64,000 bases of DNA from Agapetus fuscipes (lineage: Eukaryota; Arthropoda; Insecta; Trichoptera; Glossosomatidae), in the NCBI GenBank assembly GCA_951799405.1, contig OX637342.1, positions 18,275,298-18,339,297 of the forward strand, written 5' to 3'. Below, piece by piece: positions 21,146 through 30,854 of this stretch; position 1 is the first letter of the stretch, and every line of letters starts with the position of its first letter. Both the position numbers and the translations under genes were made by a program. Below the pieces are notes generated by a model. That model did no database searches. It saw only the letters and a program-made list of their open reading frames with translations, and was not told where the DNA came from.

Positions 21146-21425
21146 CTGTTCCAGGGAAGGTTGGCAAAATTTACAGACAAAAGTTTGTTTGTGGGCATGC
21201 ATTGTATATGAGCTTTGAATCTTTATACATCCTTGCAACTTAGATTATAGACCTCTGTGTCAGGGAAGGTCGGCAAAAGTTGTAAGGCTTATGTTCATTT
21301 GAGGTTTGTTTTTTTTTTGTAAGTACACATTCAGCATTTGTAAGCGCGAACTGCACGTGTTTGTTTATGGGCATGCATCTGAGAGCTGTAAATGAATATA
21401 TTCTCTGCAACTAAGATTACAGATT
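21146..21425 (+). mobile_element. Two stacked RTE1 3' ends
   Basis: 21146-21250 begins CCCCTGTTCCAGGG flush with the preceding tail and ends CAACTTAGATTATAG. 21251-21425 begins ACCTCTGTGTCAGGG flush with that tail and ends CAACTAAGATTACAGATTG. Each is a 5'-truncated insertion at the previous tail. Confidence 0.85.
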
Positions 21426-21884
21426 GAAATCCATTTTTATTTTTTTGTTTGTTGTTTTCTTGATTTGTATCAAATAAAAAAAAATATCGTAAAAAAAAAA
21501 CTTTCGAATTTTGCCGCTAGATGTCGATATAGTCTTTTTACATTTTCCATACATTTTCTTACATTTCAATACAAAACAAAAAGAGGTCTAAAAAAATTAA
21601 GCGGCTTTTTAAAAAATACTTTTTTCAGAAATTATAATTACTTCTACTAAAAACTACTGTTTTACGAAAAAAAAAACTTTTTGTTGTAAATATTGAAAGA
21701 AGTTATATGATATTGGAGTGTGTTTCTCAAACACATGCATGAATGGTATTGTTTTGCAGCATATATACAAAATTTGATTTTCCATACGTCGAGAATGTAT
21801 TTAATCTGCTGTGATGGCATTAATTTTGAAAATCGAATTCAAGCGATGGACGACCACGAAGGGTAATATAATAAAGGATTACTC

Positions 21885-22350
21885 CATTGTTGTAAAAACT
21901 GCATTGGTTTCGTTTTCCGGAGAGGGTGGTCTACCGTGTTTGTCTGATGGTTTACAAAGCTGTCAATGGTGCGGATTTTTCAAACTTGCCTGATATTAAG
22001 GATTTTAAATTATTGCCTGACATGTTCTCACCCGTTGAAATAGATCTGAGACGCCAAACGCTCAGATCTGCGGGGTGTGGGGTGGTTTACTTAGTCAAGC
22101 CGTCACGTCAGACGCACACTAATTTTGGGGACCGTGCTTTCCGGTTTGCGGGCCCAATGGATTGGAATAGACTACCACCTAATGTGAGGAAGGCAGAAAC
22201 TGCTGGTGTCTTTAAAGGAGCACTAAAGACGCATCTTTGCAAAAAAAATCTTACCCGTGGTTTGAGGGGGCCCTTGAGTCGTGACACACACAAAAACAGC
22301 GCTCTTTAAATATGCGTACCTTATAAATAAATTATCCTTGTATATATATT
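21885..22350 (+). pseudogene. L2-like LINE C-terminus and 3' end
   Basis: The frame at 21926-22309 reads VYKAVNGADFSNLPD, LRSAGCGVVYLVKPSRQTH, FGDRAFRFAGPMDWNRLPP and VFKGALKTHL. This is the conserved region after RT in L2/CR1-type LINEs. It is followed by the 3' end with CACACACAAAAACAGCGCTC and AAATAAATTATCC. That ending resembles SINE2 tail A. RT motifs are absent, so it is 5' truncated. Confidence 0.8.
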
Positions 22351-22365
22351 ATATAAGCAAAGTGA

Positions 22366-22395
22366 ACTAATTTTTACAGTATGGGTGGTCAAATA
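22366..22395 (-). repeat. RTE1 UTR sliver
   Basis: Reversed TGACCACCCATACTG and AGTTCACTTTGC only. Confidence 0.6.
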
Positions 22396-22867
22396 TGAAA
22401 TTCAAAGAGCATTGATTATTTTAATAAATTATTGCATTTTCAAGCAAAATAAACAGCAGCTTTTTTCCAAAATATGTTTTTTACAGAGTTAGTAAAACTC
22501 ATTGATGTATTCATAATTATTCAATCAGATCTTTTCATGGAATTACACTGCCCCCCCTCCCCCAGTCATACGTCATCACGCTATATCGAATTTCATTGTT
22601 TAATCAACAAATATCCAAAACAAAAGGAATATTAATTGTGGATTTACATAAAATAAAAATAAAAGCTAGTGATCAGCTTTGTAAAATGAAGGATTTTTTT
22701 TTTAAATTCCTGTATTGTAAAATATATATTTCCTATACATGAAAACAAAATTATTGTCAGTGAATGACTTCCATTAAAATAAAATGATGTAAAATGTTGA
22801 AATTTTCTTAAAAAAAATAACGTAATTTTTGGTGTGTACTTTTGTAAATATTTACTGGTTTTCGTTA

Positions 22868-23210
22868 TGAATGTTTTCCTACTTTAAATTTTTTGCTCTT
22901 TCTAATGCGCTAACTCCTATGGCTCTACGATGATTTTTGTGTTTTTTATGCCCAAGCAAACAACTGCGTTTTCGAAGTATGGTTTTGGTGTAATCAACAA
23001 GATTTTGGCATTTTTTTGTCGTAAAGGCGCTTGTGACATAAAAAAATCGTAAAGCATTATAAAACCAGATTAGTAAGAATGCCAATAAATGCCTTTATTT
23101 TTTATGTAGAGCTTTTTTGATTTTCACGATATAAAAAAAAAAGATATGCCATTTTTTCTGCAATCTCAAACTTTAAACTACTCCTGAACAATTAAGTTTT
23201 TGACAATTAT
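22868..23210 (-). repeat. Unclassified dispersed repeat U1 (uninterrupted copy)
   Basis: About 340 bases matching 59607-60185 but without the RTE1 insertion present there. The minus-strand frame reads ILRKRSCLLGHKKHKNHRR in both copies, which may be incidental. I do not recognise the family. Confidence 0.65.
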
Positions 23211-24486
23211 ATTAACTTTAAAACTAAACAAATTTCAAAACTTAATTTAACTCGGATATTTCACGAACCGTTTAGAGAGAACTTACATCATTCTCGACGT
23301 TTCGTCGGCGACGTAGCCGACGTCTTCAGGAGAACATCCTCTCTGCACGACGACTGAGGATGAACTCGTCGAGGACAGGTGAAATAAATATTTATCTTTT
23401 GCAAATAAAACTTTGCGTTTTGTAAACATATTTATATTTTATCATAAAAACTCTCTAACGACTTTAAAAAGTTTAATCAAATGATTTTTATAGTTAAACA
23501 ATTGATTAATGTTGCTAATACATTCTTCAGCCCATGACAAAATAGATTAGTGACATGAAATCCTTTTCGCATTTTTCTTTTAAATTCAAAAAGGTACAAC
23601 AAGAATTATTATAAAATAAATGGGTATAAAACTTAAAAATAAATTTAATGGTACTTTTTATGTATATTTAAAAATGACGACATCATTCTCTTGTAAATTT
23701 ATTGCACGTCTTTAGCTGCCTTCAAACATTTCCAAACAGCCAATAATCACGGCTATAAAGCATAACGACCAACTTAAAGGCAATAAAACGACAGAGTAAA
23801 TATGAAAAATTCAACGTAATTCCAGCATTAAGATTTCTGGCAGATATCCTCCCCCCTGCGACAAATTTATCTGAATATTTAACTCAGAGTTACGTGAAAA
23901 AAAATTAAAAAAAAAAAATGTCGATTTGAACGACTGCTCTGGGTCTCTTTTGGCCTCTACCCCAAGCTTAAAATGATACGATTTTACTTAACCATAGCGT
24001 TTACCTAAAAATACATGAACAGATCTACACTGCCTCAAATGAGCATTTTAGTTTTCATATATTTTTGTTCAAAACGTAATATTTTGAACATACTTAAGAG
24101 TACCGCTCTATTCTTACTAATGTGACGCGTCGGATTTTACTCCAGTGAAAAAAGCGTTGCCTACCTCTACCATTGTCTTCTTGTTTTAAGTGTCAATTTT
24201 AACACAATTTTTGGACAGGGCTTTCGAATAAAAAACATGAAAATTGACCATTCACTTTGCAGTTGCAAATTTATGGTGCTTTTGAGCTCACATAGATTGC
24301 TCATCTAAAAACACAATAATAGGCTTTACATACTCGTAGATTGTGTAAATTATTTTTGAAGATATTTTGGTTGTGGTCTATAATTTGTCTCTGGGAATAA
24401 CATTCACTATAAGTGGTGTGCGGCATACTCTACACTAAGAGAGGTTTATCTTATCCAAAGGTGAAAAAAGCATCTTGAAAAAATAT
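23211..24486. other. PLE fragment, otherwise nothing recognised
   Basis: A hammerhead-like motif lies on the minus strand at 23297-23330 (reversed CCTGAAGACGTCGGC...GCCGACGAAACGT). The rest is AT-rich. A segment at about 23994-24055 (ATAGCGTTTACCTAAAAATA and CTGCCTCAAATGAGC) resembles the end of the foldback structure at 60405. Confidence 0.5.
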
Positions 24487-24871
24487 TGTTTTGTTTTTAG
24501 GGTTCAAATGTTCTTTAAATTAAAAAAAAACTAGTCTTCTTTACAGGATATTTATTTTTACACTTAGATTTATTTCACAATTTACATTTATTTTTAACAA
24601 TTCACAATTATGGTTTAGCAATTTACATTTATTTCACAGTTGGTTGGTGTTCACTTACACTGTATTTAGTGTGCAAAGGAAGACTGTCGTATATATACTG
24701 ACTGCCTGCAAGCTGTTTGCGGCTTTTTATACTCAAGCGATATAATTTACTTTTTTATTTTATTTACTAGGTACTTATAATAATTAATCCTTCTTATTTA
24801 CTACTCTCATTAGCTATAAAGGATATACCTACCTACCTAAATATTTATATTTATTTGCCATTTACATAACA
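24487..24871 (-). mobile_element. Solo LTR, LTR-A family (copy 2)
   Basis: On the minus strand it runs TGTTATGTAAATGG...GAACCCTAAAAACAAAACA. ATAT flanks it at 24483-24486 and 24872-24875. A TATAAAAAGCC-type box lies inside on the minus strand near 24722-24733. Confidence 0.75.
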
Positions 24872-24875
24872 ATAT

Positions 24876-26213
24876 CTTTAAAAACTTCAAATCTCCTCCT
24901 TGAAAAATCACTCTCATGAAAGAGTTAGTCTAAGTCTCAAACCAACGATTGTAAAAATAAATGTATCTTGTTTCAGACCATTTTAACCACTCAGCCATTG
25001 CACTGGTAAGTTAAAATTTGCTTATTGAGCGTGAAAGAGAAATATACTTAAGAAATTTAATATCGACTCAAAATGAAACCGTAACAAGTCCTGAATGGAA
25101 TTTGCCTTTCTATTCACTTATTTATGTCGTTCCACATTATGTGTTTTCAATGTACTGCATAGCGAGACTTTTCGCATTATAGACACATAATTTCGCGAAA
25201 GCACCCTCTAAGGACTGAGGGTGGGTCTACGCAGGCTTTCGGGGTGGCAGTTGGCTGTGTTTGATTACAGCGAGCCAAGGTGGATGGCGCACTCCTACGT
25301 GACTGGAATGCCAAAACCCTGTTCGATCTTTTCGCCATCCTTCCAAAAAAAGACTTTGGGAAAAATGTCTCGTGGGATAGTCAAATGTGCTTTTGATATG
25401 GTTTCTGTAAAGCCTCTTTAATTTTCCTGCTTTTGAACATCAACATTTTTTTTTTTGTACTTGACCACAAATAGATTGTCAAAAATCTTCTTTTCACATT
25501 ATTTGGTAAGGTTGTGGTTGCATAAGATAGTATCTGTATTTTAGATTTTGTAGGGTTTGTGCATTTTGTATCTGTATTTTGTTTAACATTGGTTTTAATA
25601 ACTACAGAACCGTTCATTTATAAAAAAATGCTCATTTTATTAGATTTCAATATTCAGTTTTTTAGGATATATTACAAACAAAAGTGGGCTAAGGCGTGAC
25701 CCTTGTTGTACTCCAAGCTATCTTTGAAATGTGAGCAATAATTGATTCATTTAGGTTATAAATGAAAACTTTTCGTTATTATACGATTTATTAACGTAAT
25801 TTTCCGTCGATTGCTCATTTTTCCATGACAATACAAGTATCTTCTTTCATTCCTGTATTGAATCTGATCGGATAAATCCGTTTGTTATCTAAGAACTGAC
25901 CGATACGTAAAAAATAAGCAATACTGTCATGATGGAATCGAATATTATTTGATTATTTCTAATGTAATATTATTTGTCTCCTTGTGGTCTTTCAGGGCTC
26001 TGGACCGGCTCAGAGTATACACAAGCGATGGCTTGTAAATTGATTTGTATTGTGTTATTAGGTTTTCTATTAAAAACACGTTATCTGCAGATCACTGTAG
26101 GAACGTTTATATTTTCTCGCTTCCTTCGCTTCGATCAATACTACCATAAGTCCTTTTGTGAAGGAAGACGACAGCCGTGGACAACCGTTTCTTTGACAAA
26201 TATACATCGATAC
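24876..26213. other. No gene recognised
   Basis: AT-rich except for a GC-richer patch at about 25200-25330 with an ORF lacking recognisable motifs. A 29-base block at 24976-25004 is bounded by splice-like signals but was rejected as an exon. Confidence 0.45.
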
Positions 26214-26905
26214 ATTGACTTATAGGTTGGTATGAGGCTGACCATCGCAACGTAACTAAGCTAAACATATAGTGTACCTTCTTGCCTGCGTTATCTGCCA
26301 AGGGGTCGCATATGGCGATTCGAGATTTTTTTGGGTAAGGGGGCCGGCCTCACACCAACCCCTTTCAGTTAAAGTGGGGGTTTCCCAACTCCCGGGGGGG
26401 CTGGTTCTCATTTCTTGTGAAAGCTGAGTAAACCTTGAGATCGAACCCTTGCTCTGAGCATAGAATGCAAGTATTCTACCACTTGAGTAATCGACGTTTT
26501 TTACGAGCTTGGTCGTCGTCGCTACTAAGCGCCAATTCTCAAACAAGACCCAGTTGCTGTAAGGCTGGATGCACCTTTGGTGACCGGTCATTGGTAAAGG
26601 TTTAATGATTTTTTTAACCCAGCGAAGAGAAAATTTTAAAATATAAATGGGATACGTTTTGTGCTCCGCCGGGTTTCGTACCCACAACCTTTCATTCAGA
26701 GTCCAAAGTGTTACCACTGAACTACGGACCGGTATCCATACTGTAAAAATGGTTCTTATAGCCAATTTTACGCCTGTTTTAGGGAAAGTTGAAGGGTTTA
26801 TGTTCATTTGAGGTCTGCATTTTAATTTGTAAGTACACATGCAGAATTTGTAAGTTTTTTTCTATAAATCTTAAGTGTTATATATCCTTGCAACTCACTG
26901 CAACT
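26214..26905 (+). mobile_element. RTE1 3' UTR copy split by a chimeric SINE
   Basis: GACTTATAGGTTGGTATGAG and GCTGACCA lie at 26218-26244. The UTR resumes at CCATACTGTAAAAATGG (26736) and ends at CCTTGCAACTC (about 26902). The chimeric SINE fills the gap. Confidence 0.85.
26245..26733 (-). mobile_element. Chimeric SINE2-SINE1 element (copy 2, with complete head)
   Basis: Read on the minus strand it starts with a full SINE2 tRNA-like head at the right (GGTCCGTAGTTCAGTGG, GGTACGAAACCCGG), passes through the SINE2 body, then changes without a gap to SINE1 at CGTCGATTACTCAAGTGG. The SINE1 half has the same deletion after GGGTTCGATCTCAA as the copy at 6176-6511. It ends CTTAGTTACGTTGCGA. Confidence 0.85.
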
Positions 26906-26929
26906 GAGTCTTGCAACTTGGAAGCTTGG

Positions 26930-26998
26930 AGAGGACTCTTGAGGTGTGATATAGACAAAAACAGCACTCACTAAATAAATCATTCTAATATTATTGAC
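26930..26998 (+). repeat. SINE2/L2-like tail A fragment
   Basis: GGACTCTTGAGGTGTGATA, ACAAAAACAGCACTCAC and AAATAAATCATTCTAATATT match the common 3' end. No SINE2 body is attached. Confidence 0.75.
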
Positions 26999-26999
26999 T

Positions 27000-27544
27000 T
27001 AGATTAAAGGTAGTGTCTGCCTTGTCAAACTTTTTTTTGTCGAAAAAATGTTGCTCTCCACTATTTGCGGGGTCTGGGGAGAGACGGTTGCTGTCGGAGC
27101 AGCGCTTCTGATTGCGGCAACCAACACTCTCACCACTTTTGTATTGAATCCGTAAAACATCTACCGCAGTGTAAATATAGCCCAGCTGGGGCAGCATCGA
27201 TAACTTATTTATTGTATCAGATTTACCAAAAGTAAATTCAATAACATTTTTTTCTGTTGTTTGCTATTATTCCGCCGAGACGTGTTATTAAATTTACTGA
27301 ATTTTGTTGTAAGGGTAAAATATGAAATCACAGCAATGCATTATATTTAGTTTTTGGTTTCATTGTTTGACAATTGAATCAGTTCTGGTTTCTATTATGT
27401 CAAACGAATGTTAGGTTAAAGTTGTAATCATAGTTGTTTGACATATCGTTACCTTAAAGGTAAAACTGAATAAGTGACGCGGTCGGCTAGAACAACCGTG
27501 ACGTCACTGGATCCGCCGGGCTACCTGGGAGTATCGGTGCATTT
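27000..27544. other. No gene recognised
   Basis: A GC-richer stretch at about 27060-27140 and the segment ACCTTAAAGGTAAAACTGAA at 27452, which resembles one at 14571. No known family. Confidence 0.4.
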
Positions 27545-27629
27545 TTATTTAAATCTTAATCTAAATATAAGTTGCAAAGATATATCTCATTTGAGATTTA
27601 TATTAAATGCATTCCAACAATGTCATTTT

Positions 27630-27747
27630 GTCAACGACGTTTGCCATGTTGAAAGCACCGGTTCCCATAGATCACCGAAGTTAAGCAACATTGGGCGCGG
27701 ACAGTACTTGGATGGGTGACCACTCAGGTACACCGCGTGTCGTTGGC
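27630..27747 (+). rRNA. 5S rRNA-derived sequence, near full length
   Basis: These 118 bases match the layout of eukaryotic 5S rRNA. The ends pair (GTCAACGAC with GTCGTTGGC), and the hallmark blocks GATCACCGAAGTTAAGCAAC, GGGCGCGGACAGTACTTGG and ATGGGTGACC are in order. Those blocks hold the internal pol III control regions. It sits inside an RTE1 copy and directly in front of SINE2, so it is most likely a retroposed 5S sequence rather than a functional rRNA gene. Confidence 0.85.
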
Positions 27748-27752
27748 ATCTT

Positions 27753-28051
27753 GGACCGGTCCGTAGTCCGTAGTGGCAACACTTCAGACTCGTAAATGGA
27801 AGGTTGTGGATTTGGATCCCGGCGGAGCACAAAAATATACCATTTATATTTCGAATGAGCTCTTCGCTGAGTTGAAAAATTCATAAACCTTTACCAAAGA
27901 CCGGTCACTGAAAGGTCCATCCAACCTTACAACAACTGGGTCTTGCTTGAGAATTGGCGCTTTCTACAGCGACGACCAAGCTCGCAGAGGACTCTTGAGG
28001 TGTGATACACACAAAAACAACGCTCACCAAATAAATCATCCTAATATTATT
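27753..28051 (+). mobile_element. SINE2 with tail A, downstream half of a 5S composite
   Basis: A complete SINE2: head GGACCGGTCCGTAGTCCG and GGATTTGGATCCCGG, body with CAACTGGGTCTTGCTTGAG, tail A with ACACAAAAACAACGCTCACC and CTAATATTATT. It begins five bases after the 5S end. AACAAT flanks the whole 5S-SINE2 block at 27616-27621 and 28052-28057. Confidence 0.85.
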
Positions 28052-28245
28052 AACAATCAGTCACGCATAATTTCGCGCTAACACATGCCGCATGTGGACC
28101 TACAATATAAAACCCAATCTGAAATGAACATAAGCCCTGCAGCTCTTGCTGACCTTCCCTGAAACATGGATGACATTGGCAAAGTGAACCATTTTCTACA
28201 GCATGGGTGGTCAGCCGCATACCAAACTATAAGTCAAGGCACAGA

Positions 28246-28625
28246 CACAGTAAATTACATTTTAAAAATCAATAAACAATAATATATATGGACATCAAAA
28301 AACTAAACGGAAAACAAATTCTTAATTAAAATTTTGAAAAAACCTGTAAAAAAATTGTAAAGTTGTACAAAAACTTTTTTCATAATCATGTTTGAATGTG
28401 ATGAAACAAAAAAGGAGGAAATGAATGAACAAGGATTATGAGATAACGCATTTTCATTCGCGGCGAAGAAAAAATACAATTAACAGACAGATTAAAATCT
28501 TTCGAGATACTTTTTTGTTTGCAAGAGGAAAAAGGGAAAACAGAGTCATTCTTTCGTAAAAATTGGTGATTATCTTCAAACAATGTTTTTTCTCAAGAAA
28601 ATAATTCTGAGTGTTTTTTTACTAA
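28246..28625. other. No gene recognised
   Basis: AT-rich flank of the Penelope-like element. Confidence 0.4.
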
Positions 28626-28800
28626 AATACAAATATTCTATTATCTAGATTTTCAGCAGTTACTTCGTGAAAGTTCATTTTAATTCAATAAAATAAAAAT
28701 TGCTTTGTTTTAATTCACATGAGTTTATTTTTGGACACGACCAGTTTCGAACACAACACAAACTAACACAAACTAATTCGAACACAAACTAATAGACAGA

Positions 28801-29394
28801 TTGCTTAATAATAAAAAACATAAAATACTTACCAAAAGATATCTGTACTCTGGACTCGATAATAATATCACAGAAAACCAATATTGGAAAAAAATTCTAT
28901 ACACAGGCCCATTATCCACCAAAATTTCCAAAATACTCCCCACTAACATTAAGCCCGCGTTCTACACAAATAACAACTTAAAAACTATCCTCTTTAACTC
29001 AAAAAATAAAATTGACCTCATGATGAAAAGTGGAGTTTATGAGATCTCTTGTGGAGATTGTGAACTGAAGTACATCGGACAAACTGCAAGAAATCTAAAA
29101 ACTAGAATTCAAGAACACCGCCGTTGCCTAACGAGCAACGGTCATTCTGAATTCGCCAACCACATTATTGAATCCAACCATTCCTTCCACACTCACAAGT
29201 TAAAACTCCTTCACCCCATTCCCCACAAAGGTAAAGTTATGAACAACTTTGAAAACCTAGAAATCCAAAAAAATATAAATTCTGAAAATAATCTCCTAAA
29301 CAATATCCTATTTCCTAACACTTCACCTCTACTTTCTATGTTTCCTATCACGCCCCGCCCACATACACCTTCCCCCACCCCTTCTGTAATTTAA
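28801..29394 (+). CDS. GIY-YIG endonuclease end of a Penelope-like element
   Basis: This 197-codon open frame carries a GIY-YIG nuclease domain: SGVYEISCGDC at 77-87, KYIGQTARNLKTRIQEH at 90-106 and NHIIESNH at 120-127. This domain cleaves target DNA for Penelope-type reverse transcription and follows the RT in canonical elements. Residues expected in catalysis are visible: Y80, Y91, R102 and a following E105/H106. The RT is missing, the frame begins at a TTG with no ATG, and the left terminal arm lies directly upstream. It is a C-terminal remnant. Confidence 0.85.
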   Translation: MLNNKKHKILTKRYLYSGLDNNITENQYWKKILYTGPLSTKISKILPTNIKPAFYTNNNLKTILFNSKNKIDLMMKSGVYEISCGDCELKYIGQTARNLKTRIQEHRRCLTSNGHSEFANHIIESNHSFHTHKLKLLHPIPHKGKVMNNFENLEIQKNINSENNLLNNILFPNTSPLLSMFPITPRPHTPSPTPSVI

Positions 29395-29439
29395 ATCCTT
29401 GCTTCGTAATTCTGTATTCTGTGTTAGTTTCTATTTACA

Positions 29440-29475
29440 CCTGAAGATGGGAGGTACTGCTTCTCCCGAAACTGG
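29440..29475 (+). ncRNA. Hammerhead-like motif of the Penelope-like element
   Basis: CTGAAGA, then GGGAG paired with CTCCC around a nine-base loop, then GAAAC. These are the conserved halves of a hammerhead ribozyme, with one extra base (T) between CTGAAGA and the stem. Hammerhead motifs are known in Penelope-like terminal repeats. Self-cleavage activity cannot be judged from this. Confidence 0.45.
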
Positions 29476-29544
29476 TCGTGTCCAAAAATAAACTCATGTG
29501 AATTAAAACAAAGCAATTTTTATTTTATTGAATACAAATATTCT

Positions 29545-29855
29545 TGTAGAAATGATAACCAAAAAAACATTTAATTTAAAATAAGAATTCAAATACAAAA
29601 CATTTTTTTTATCTTTTCTTTATTTTATAAGTATTCTTTCCAAATAGTTACTTTTTAAATACACGACTTATTCAAGAATTTTCTGTTTGTTTTGTGAAAA
29701 TTTCGGTTATCATAGAAAGGCTAAATTTTAGTTTCATTTTCATCTTTTGCAAAGGCTTACAAGTTTTCAATTTTCGTTTTTTATAGATCTTTTTTAGATT
29801 TTGGTCTTTTGTTTGTTTTATATAGCTGTATGTTATAAATTCTTTGTATTATGTA
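29545..29855. other. No gene recognised
   Basis: AT-rich sequence. Nothing recognised. Confidence 0.4.
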
Positions 29856-29856
29856 G

Positions 29857-30070
29857 GTAAAAAATGGTTCACATTACCAATGTTACCCCTGCTTCAGGGA
29901 AGGTCGGCAAAAGTTGCAGGGTAAATGTTTATTTGAGGTTTGGACTTTAATTTGTAAGTATACATGCTGTTTTTGTAAGCGTGAACTTACACGTGTCTGC
30001 TTGTGAGCATGTAATGTAAATCCCCAATGTTACATATATTTGCAACTTAGATTAGATTAGATAAGATTCA
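29857..30070 (+). mobile_element. RTE1 3' UTR copy with TTAGA tail
   Basis: Starts at AAAAATGGTTCACATTACC and ends GCAACTTAGATTAGATTAG. The body is B-like (TTTGTAAGTATAC) but the tail is of the A type. Confidence 0.85.
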
Positions 30071-30261
30071 ATTTGTCCAGTATATACTTCTTAGTAAAAG
30101 TCTGCGTTTTCTATTCTCAGTATTATGGGAGTTAAAATGTAAAATGTATCTGTCGCCAAAGGAAGTGAAATATTAGTTCTGTTAGCCGCAAGTTCCTACT
30201 GCTGGATATAGCCCTTTTTTTAGGGTTCACACTTTCACTTTACCTCGATTTCATTTTTCAA

Positions 30262-30502
30262 CACCTCTATAGCTCAGTTGGTAGAGCGCTTGCATTCCAT
30301 GCCGAGACCTCGGTCTCGTATCCCACCGAGGGTGTCAGAAATGATTTCCCGTTTCGGTGTTCATTTCAAACTCAAAATAAAATGCTGGCAAGTTTTACTC
30401 AGAATTTACAAGAAATGAGTGCCAGCCCCTTGGGAGCTGGAAAAACCACTTCATCTGAAGTAGTTGGAGTACCAGTCGCGGCAAGAAGTTACACTATTTT
30501 TG
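30262..30502 (+). mobile_element. SINE1 with internal 3' deletion
   Basis: Head CTATAGCTCAGTTGGTAGAG and a B-box mutated to GGTCTCGTATCCC. The body runs to TTGGGAGCTGG, then jumps to CGCGGCAAGAAGTTACAC. Confidence 0.8.
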
Positions 30503-30600
30503 AGCTCACAAAAGAAACAGCCAAATAGATTTTATATACTAATACTCATATATCTTTGCTCATATATATACTCATATATCTTTGCAGCTATAGATGAAGA

Positions 30601-30842
30601 CTACAGGGAAAAAACAAGGAATGTCAGCAAAATAAGCAAATAACCTACTTATGCTATCTAGTGGCATATCATCTTAAACTCTGCAAAATTTGTAATGCAA
30701 CAAGAGTCGCTATCACAGTTTATGGTGGTATTTCCGGTTCTTTGTGACAGCCAATAACCATGAGAAATACAGGCTTTCAAATTTATAATTTTGATTTACT
30801 CAAAATGATCTTCAACTGACATTCCTTGTTCTTCCCCTATAG
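30601..30842. mobile_element. DNA element D1 (copy 1), 242 bp
   Basis: Terminal inverted repeats: CTACAGGGAAAAAACAAGG on the left and, reversed from the right, CTATAGGGGAAGAACAAGG, both continuing AATGTCAG. It has no coding capacity and matches the longer copy at 39497-39991. Confidence 0.75.
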
Positions 30843-30854
30843 TATTCAGATTAT

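Larger units (their letters stand above)
27545..28245 (-). mobile_element. RTE1 subfamily A copy split by a 5S-SINE2 composite
   Basis: The tail side and the reversed CATTTAATATAAATC block lie at 27550-27621. The copy resumes at TCAGTCACGCATAATTTCGC (28057) and ends at the reversed CCTTGACTTATAG near 28240. Confidence 0.85.
28640..29530 (+). mobile_element. Penelope-like element, 5' truncated, with inverted terminal arms
   Basis: AATACAAATATTCT flanks the unit at 28626-28639 and 29531-29544, a 14-base target duplication. The left arm (28686-28750) is the near-exact reverse complement of the right arm (29466-29530). Known Penelope-like elements carry terminal repeats that can be direct or inverted. 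A 46-base extension beyond the left arm, with reversed AAAATGAACTTTCAC, resembles the extension of the palindromes at 9.8, 18.3 and 53.2 kb. Confidence 0.85.

Noticed and set aside
24976..25004. 29-base micro-exon between TTGTTTCAG and GTAAGTT
   Set aside because: The splice signals look fair, but 29 bases is too little to judge, no frame links it to the other exon candidates, and such short matches arise by chance in AT-rich DNA.
26256..26840. 194-codon minus-strand ORF
   Set aside because: It is a read-through of the chimeric SINE and RTE1 UTR, both noncoding.
27630..27747. Functional 5S rRNA gene
   Set aside because: It lies inside an RTE1 copy, is fused to SINE2 within one target duplication, and is solitary. 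A retroposed copy is more likely.
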